Below are positions 50,014 to 53,690 of a DNA stretch of 53,690 bases, in pieces. This DNA is from Streptomyces varsoviensis (lineage in GTDB: Bacteria; Actinomycetota; Actinomycetes; Streptomycetales; Streptomycetaceae), in the NCBI RefSeq assembly GCF_000718635.1, contig NZ_JOBF01000036.1, positions 1-53,690 of the forward strand, in the 5' to 3' direction. A program made the position numbers and the translations under genes. The notes under the pieces are model-generated. The model was given only the letters and a program-made list of their open reading frames with translations. It ran no database searches and was not told the DNA's origin. How positions within the stretch are numbered: position 1 is the first letter of the stretch; each line of letters begins with the position of its first letter.

Positions 50014-50835
50014 ATGGACCGCACTACAGCCCTGGCCCGTCTGATCGGCCAGGTGAGCGCCGGCCGCGCCGTCATCGGCGCGGGCGCGGGCACCGGCCTG
50101 TCCGCGAAGTGCGCGGAGGCCGGCGGCGTCGACCTGCTGATCATCTACAACTCCGGCCGCTACCGGATGGCCGGCCGTGGTTCCCTCGCGGGCCTGCTGC
50201 CGTACGGGGACGCCAACGCCATCGTGCTGGACATGGCCGGCGAGGTACTGCCGGTCGTACGGGACGTGCCCGTGCTCGCCGGGGTCTGCGGCACCGACCC
50301 GTTCCGGATCATGGGGAACTTCCTGGACCAGTTGAAGGCCGTCGGCTTCACGGGCGTACAGAACTTTCCGACCGTCGGCCTCTACGACGGAAAGTTCCGC
50401 GAGAACCTGGAGGAGACGGGGATGGGCTTCGGCCTGGAGATCGACATGATCCGCCAGGCCCACGAGCGCGAACTGCTCACCGCCCCCTATGTCTTCGACG
50501 CCGACCAGGCGGCCGAGATGGCGCGGGCGGGCGCGGACGTCCTCGTACCGCATGTGGGGCTCACGACCAAGGGCTCCATCGGCGCGGCCACCGCCCTGAC
50601 GCTCGATCAGGCGGCGGCGGCCGTACAGGAGATGCACGACGCCGCGAAGCGGGTCAACCCCGACATCATCGTGCTCTGCCACGGCGGCCCGATCGCGGAG
50701 CCCGAGGACGCGCGGTACGTCCTCGACCACACCTCCGGCATCGCGGGCTTCTTCGGCGCGTCCTCCATGGAACGGCTGCCCACGGAGCGCGCCATCACTG
50801 ACCAGGCGCGCGCTTTCAAGTCGCTGGCGCTGTAA
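50014..50835 (+). CDS. Phosphoenolpyruvate hydrolase-like TIM-barrel protein
   Basis: A 273-residue protein with ATG 50014 preceded by GGAGGA. It reads as a TIM barrel: [20 protein letters not shown] (beta1), [53 protein letters not shown] and [12 protein letters not shown]. The family is named after PEP hydrolase/phosphonopyruvate-hydrolase-like enzymes, but the bacterial reaction is not established. It is the natural partner of the upstream Tm-1-like protein. A strong hairpin terminator follows. Confidence 0.88.
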   Translation: MDRTTALARLIGQVSAGRAVIGAGAGTGLSAKCAEAGGVDLLIIYNSGRYRMAGRGSLAGLLPYGDANAIVLDMAGEVLPVVRDVPVLAGVCGTDPFRIMGNFLDQLKAVGFTGVQNFPTVGLYDGKFRENLEETGMGFGLEIDMIRQAHERELLTAPYVFDADQAAEMARAGADVLVPHVGLTTKGSIGAATALTLDQAAAAVQEMHDAAKRVNPDIIVLCHGGPIAEPEDARYVLDHTSGIAGFFGASSMERLPTERAITDQARAFKSLAL

Positions 50836-50855
50836 CGGGGGTGGCGGTTGGGGGC

Positions 50856-50894
50856 CGTACGGGCGGGTGGACTCTGGATTCCACCGCCCGTACG
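50856..50894 (+). terminator. Terminator after the Tm-1-like/PEP-hydrolase-like operon
   Basis: CGTACGGGCGGGTGGA (50856-50871) pairs with TCCACCGCCCGTACG (50880-50894) with one bulged G and an eight-base loop. It lies 20 bp after the stop codon. Confidence 0.75.
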
Positions 50895-50958
50895 CCCGTA
50901 CGCCGGTATGCCGGTAAGCCTGTCCGTACGGCCCGAAGCCAGGCGAGATGGCGGGGGG

Positions 50959-51867
50959 TCAGGCGGCGGCGACGGCCGGCTTGAGGACCTCCTCGCACCA
51001 CTGCCGGAAGGCGGTCGGGGTCGTCGACTCGGCGGTGCGGGGCTCGGCGAGGTCCAGCCCCTGGTTCTTGGCGTCGAACATGTCGACCATGCCCTGGGCC
51101 ATGGCGTCGCTCATCCCGAAGCCGGTGAGGCGGTCCTTGAGCGCGGCGCCCGGGAGCTGCTGGTAGCCGACCTCCGTGCCGAGGACGTCGGAGATGATCT
51201 GGGCCATGTCGTTGGGCGACAGGTTCTCGGGGCCGAGGCAGGCGACCTGGCCGGACCCGTTCCATGAGGGGTCGAGCAGCAGCCGGGCGGCGGTGGCGGC
51301 GATGTCGCGGGTGGCGACGGTGGGGTTCTTCAGGTCGGGGGCGGCCATCATGAAGAACATGTTCTTCTCCTTGATCGCCTTGGCGTGGTTGAGGAGGTTG
51401 TGCATGAACGACGGGCAGGCGACGGCCCGGAAGGCGACGCCGGAGGCGGCGATGAGGTCGCACATCGCCAGCGACGCGGTCACCATGCCGGCGCGTTCGC
51501 CCAGCGATGTGCCGCGGCCGAGCGCCGAGATGGCGACGACGCGCTGGACGCCGTGCCGGGCGAACGCGTCGCACGCGGGCCGGGTGAAGTCGACGTAGGC
51601 GGCCTGGAGGCTGGGCGCGGTCGGCTCGTCCGGCGCGAGCCAGAAGACGGCCTCGGCGCCGGCGCACGCCTGGTCGATGACGGCGGGGTCGCCGTGCGAA
51701 CCCTTGACGACCTCGACTCCGGGGTGGTTCCGGACCTCGGGGTCGAGTCGTTGGGGGTCGCGGGCGACGAGCCGCAGGCGGGCGCCGCTGTCGAGCAGGT
51801 CGTCGGCGAGCAGGTCGTTGACGAGGATGCGGCCGATGGTGCTGGTGGGGGCGGTGATGACGATCAT
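50959..51867 (-). CDS. NmrA-like NAD(P)-binding protein
   Basis: A 302-residue protein beginning MIVITAPTSTIGRILVNDLL, an NmrA/NAD(P)-binding Rossmann start (a modified GxxGxxG). The middle contains RVVAISALGRGTSLGERAGM and CPSFMHNLLNHAKAIKEKNM, typical of NmrA-type sugar epimerase-like reductases. ATG 51867 has AAGGAA about ten bases upstream; the frame open to 52056 is not needed. It diverges from the LysR gene in an AT-richer gap (51868-52107), with the regulator most likely its controller. Confidence 0.87.
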   Translation of the reverse strand: MIVITAPTSTIGRILVNDLLADDLLDSGARLRLVARDPQRLDPEVRNHPGVEVVKGSHGDPAVIDQACAGAEAVFWLAPDEPTAPSLQAAYVDFTRPACDAFARHGVQRVVAISALGRGTSLGERAGMVTASLAMCDLIAASGVAFRAVACPSFMHNLLNHAKAIKEKNMFFMMAAPDLKNPTVATRDIAATAARLLLDPSWNGSGQVACLGPENLSPNDMAQIISDVLGTEVGYQQLPGAALKDRLTGFGMSDAMAQGMVDMFDAKNQGLDLAEPRTAESTTPTAFRQWCEEVLKPAVAAA

Positions 51868-52107
51868 GAGAGTGCTGTTCCTTCTGGTTTGCTCGCCGGC
51901 TCTCTTGTCCTGCCGGTGCCGGTGCCGCCGGCGACCCCGTGAGCAGTCCTCGATCGGAGGGCTGGGGCTGGGCTGTCGCACATTCCGGCGGACGTGTTCA
52001 CTGTCGGCTTCACTGTCGTCGGTGAGGGGGCCCGGTAACAATGCAAAGATAGGCACCTAATCATTGACTCAGACGTAAAAGCGCAGTTCAGAGGGGTGAA
52101 TGGGTTG
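51868..52107. promoter_or_regulatory. Divergent promoter region, NmrA-like and LysR genes
   Basis: This 240-bp gap has an AT-rich core around 52040-52070 (GTAACAATGCAAAGATAGG, then CTAATCATTGACTCAG), where a TTGACT -35-like sequence lies on the + strand. LysR proteins usually bind such gaps. No clear operator dyad was identified. Confidence 0.4.
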
Positions 52108-52992
52108 ATGGACCTCAACCTGCTTCGGGTGCTGGACGCCCTGCTCCAGGAGAACAGCGTCACCCGGGCCGCGGAACGGCTCGGTACGTCGCCCGCGGCG
52201 ACGAGCCGGACGCTGGCGCGGCTGCGCCGTGTGGTCGGCGACCCGCTGCTGGTCCGCGCCGGCCAGGGGATGGTCCCGACGCCGAGGGCGCTGGAACTCC
52301 GGGAGGAGGTCGGGGCGTTGCTGCGCGGCTGCGACAACGTGCTGCGGCCGGGAGCGGGCTTCGAGGCGGTGCACCTCCAGCGCACGTTCACCGTGCAGAC
52401 CACCGAACTGCTGCTGGTGGGGGTGGCCGGGGCGCTGACCGACCGCATCCACCGGGAGGCCCCGCTCGTCGACGTGGTCTTCCTGCCGGAGGCGGTGGAG
52501 GGCGGCCCGGCGCTGCGGCAGGGCTGGGTGGATGTCGAACTGGGCGTACTGGGCGACTTGGACCCGGAGATCCAGACCCGGCAGCTCGCCCAACGCCCGT
52601 TGGTGGGCATCGCGCGCAGCGGCCACCCGCTCTTCGACGGGCGCATCGACGCGCGCCGCTTCGCCGCAGCCGACCACATCGGCATCTCCCGCCTCGGCAA
52701 GCGCTACGGCCCCATCGACAGCGCCCTGGCCGAACGCGGCCTGCGCCGCCGCACGGCGGTGGTCGTGCCGAGCCATACGAGCGCGATGATGCTGGCCCGC
52801 ACCACGGACCTGGTGGCCCTGACCCTCACCGACTGGCTCCCCGACACCACGGCGGCCCTGGGCCTCCGCACCTTCCCCATCCCCCTCGACCTGGACCCCA
52901 TCCCCCTAGGCATGGCCTGGCACCCCCGCAACGCAACAGACCCAGCCCACCACTGGTTCCGCGAGCACTTGGCGGCGGCGGTGGGGGGGTGA
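52108..52992 (+). CDS. LysR family regulator
   Basis: A 294-residue LysR-type regulator with the N-terminal HTH VLDALLQENSVTRAAERLGT and RTLARLRRVVGDPLLVRAG, followed by an effector domain closing with GLRTFPIPLDLDPIPLGMAW. ATG 52108 (MDLNLLRVL) has GAGGGG 11 bases upstream; GTG 52096 is too close to that site. It is divergent from the NmrA-like gene. It is clearly related to the LysR protein at 34.1-35.1 kb, so one of the pair may have arisen by duplication. Confidence 0.9.
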   Translation: MDLNLLRVLDALLQENSVTRAAERLGTSPAATSRTLARLRRVVGDPLLVRAGQGMVPTPRALELREEVGALLRGCDNVLRPGAGFEAVHLQRTFTVQTTELLLVGVAGALTDRIHREAPLVDVVFLPEAVEGGPALRQGWVDVELGVLGDLDPEIQTRQLAQRPLVGIARSGHPLFDGRIDARRFAAADHIGISRLGKRYGPIDSALAERGLRRRTAVVVPSHTSAMMLARTTDLVALTLTDWLPDTTAALGLRTFPIPLDLDPIPLGMAWHPRNATDPAHHWFREHLAAAVGG

Positions 52993-53019
52993 GGGGGGTG
53001 AGGGGCGGGGGAGCAGGGG

Positions 53020-53690
53020 TTGATTTGCCGCCTGGGGGCCGGTGGGGGCGGGCGTCACGGCTTGTCGCTGGGTGGGGCGGTATCGCCGGCGGCCGGGTGC
53101 GGCTTTCGTCTCGGGCCCTCCGGGCCCAAGGCGCTGGCAGCGGCGGGGGGAGGGGGCCGTCCTGAGGTCCGGTTCGCTGTCCGTCGGTCGGTGGGTGTCT
53201 GGGGTTAGAGAGGGCTCGCTGCGCTTCGCCGCTGGCTGCTGCCGCGAGGTGGTGGTTGTGCTTGTTCGGGTGCGGGGGCTCGGGGAGTTGCGGCCCAAGG
53301 ATTCAAGGGCGGCGGGCGGGGTGGCTCGGGGCGGGTTCGCTCCGTGCGGGCGGGGTCGGGCTGGGGTCAAGACGGGCTCCGCTGCGCTCCGCCGATGCGG
53401 CTGCGGGGTGCGTTGCGGCTTGAGGTTCATGCCAGCGGCGGCCAGGGGTGGGCAGGGGGCGACTCGCTGCCTGCGGGTATGGGGAGGCAGCCGTCACAGC
53501 CGGTCGCTGGGTGGGGCGGTATTGCGCCCGACCGGGTGCGGCTTTCGTCTCGGACCCTCCGGGTCCAAGGCGCTGGCAGCGGGAGGGGAGGGGGCCGGGC
53601 TGAGGACCGGTTCGCTGCCTACGGGTGGGGTTATGGCTGAGGTCAGAGAGGGCTCGCTGCGCTTCGCCGCTGGCTGCTGCCGCGAAGTGG
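53020..53690. repeat. Inverted copies of the left-end repeat units
   Basis: On the minus strand, two units resembling those at 510-1375 run through this end. CGCTGGCTGCTGCCGC (complement of GCGGCAGCAGCCAGCG) occurs at about 53230 and 53668, and the CTCGGACCCTCCGGGTCC and GGGCTGAGG blocks match as well. No gene is supported between 52993 and the window end; the short open frames are repeat-derived. The repeats run to the window edge and may continue beyond. Confidence 0.75.

Noticed and set aside
1..53690. CRISPR array
   Set aside because: The tandem repeats have no regular unique spacers of 25-40 bp and no cas genes are present.

Overview
The window is high-GC actinomycete chromosome, almost certainly Streptomyces or a close relative. 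Supporting marks are the very high GC with strong third-position bias, frequent GTG starts, an MmyB-type regulator, a LytR_C membrane protein, an LAXTG (class E sortase type) surface protein, an RAE-controlled helR gene and a tRNA-Ser(CGA)/tadA/upp housekeeping block. No CRISPR array, rRNA, integrase or transposase was found.

Layout. 1-1.4 kb holds intergenic repeats (a ~91 bp direct repeat and ~392 bp units) whose inverted relatives return at 53.0-53.69 kb. 1.5-6.8 kb is a redox/regulator block: AraC regulator, NmrA-like protein, tautomerase, two translationally coupled SDRs and a divergent MmyB-like regulator. 7.3-14.5 kb encodes envelope proteins: an LAXTG-anchored SdrD-like protein, a membrane protein, a beta-helix lipoprotein, a Tat-type Dyp peroxidase and a serine hydrolase with a two-site operator-like element upstream. 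14.6-17.8 kb is decayed accessory DNA: a P450 pseudogene, an intact small-molecule methyltransferase, a DUF664 remnant and a lipoprotein.

18.2-25.2 kb is the most unusual part. Seven genes encode proteins without recognisable signal peptides: a six-bladed NHL propeller with ricin-type trefoil, an acidic 161-residue protein, an aerolysin/ETX-MTX2-like beta-pore candidate, a trefoil-like protein, a ricin-trefoil plus FG-GAP propeller protein, and two ~100-residue paralogues. The pore candidate and the second lectin operon diverge from one AT-richer 291-bp intergenic region. I interpret this as a lectin-guided pore-forming or cell-surface-recognition system, by inference only. A ~50-bp palindromic element downstream of tRNA-Ser (25.3 kb) has a degenerate copy at 14.7 kb, so the two copies bracket this accessory block.

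25.4-30.6 kb is conserved core: tRNA-Ser, tadA with its associated gene, upp, a LytR_C protein, a ParB-like small protein and an HhH protein. 30.7-41.9 kb carries a GT39-like membrane glycosyltransferase, a caspase-like-fold protein without an evident catalytic Cys, a LysR/MFS pair, an ABC-F gene behind a short leader peptide and hairpin, a methyltransferase, and a coupled fchA-folD pair in which FolD lacks the usual Lys of YxxxK. 42.0-46.8 kb has a HigBA-type toxin-antitoxin pair, helR with a near-perfect RAE, a methyltransferase and an HxlR regulator. 46.9-50.8 kb is a MocR-type regulator with direct-repeat operators, divergent from a Tm-1-like/PEP-hydrolase-like pair. 50.9-53.0 kb is a divergent NmrA/LysR pair.
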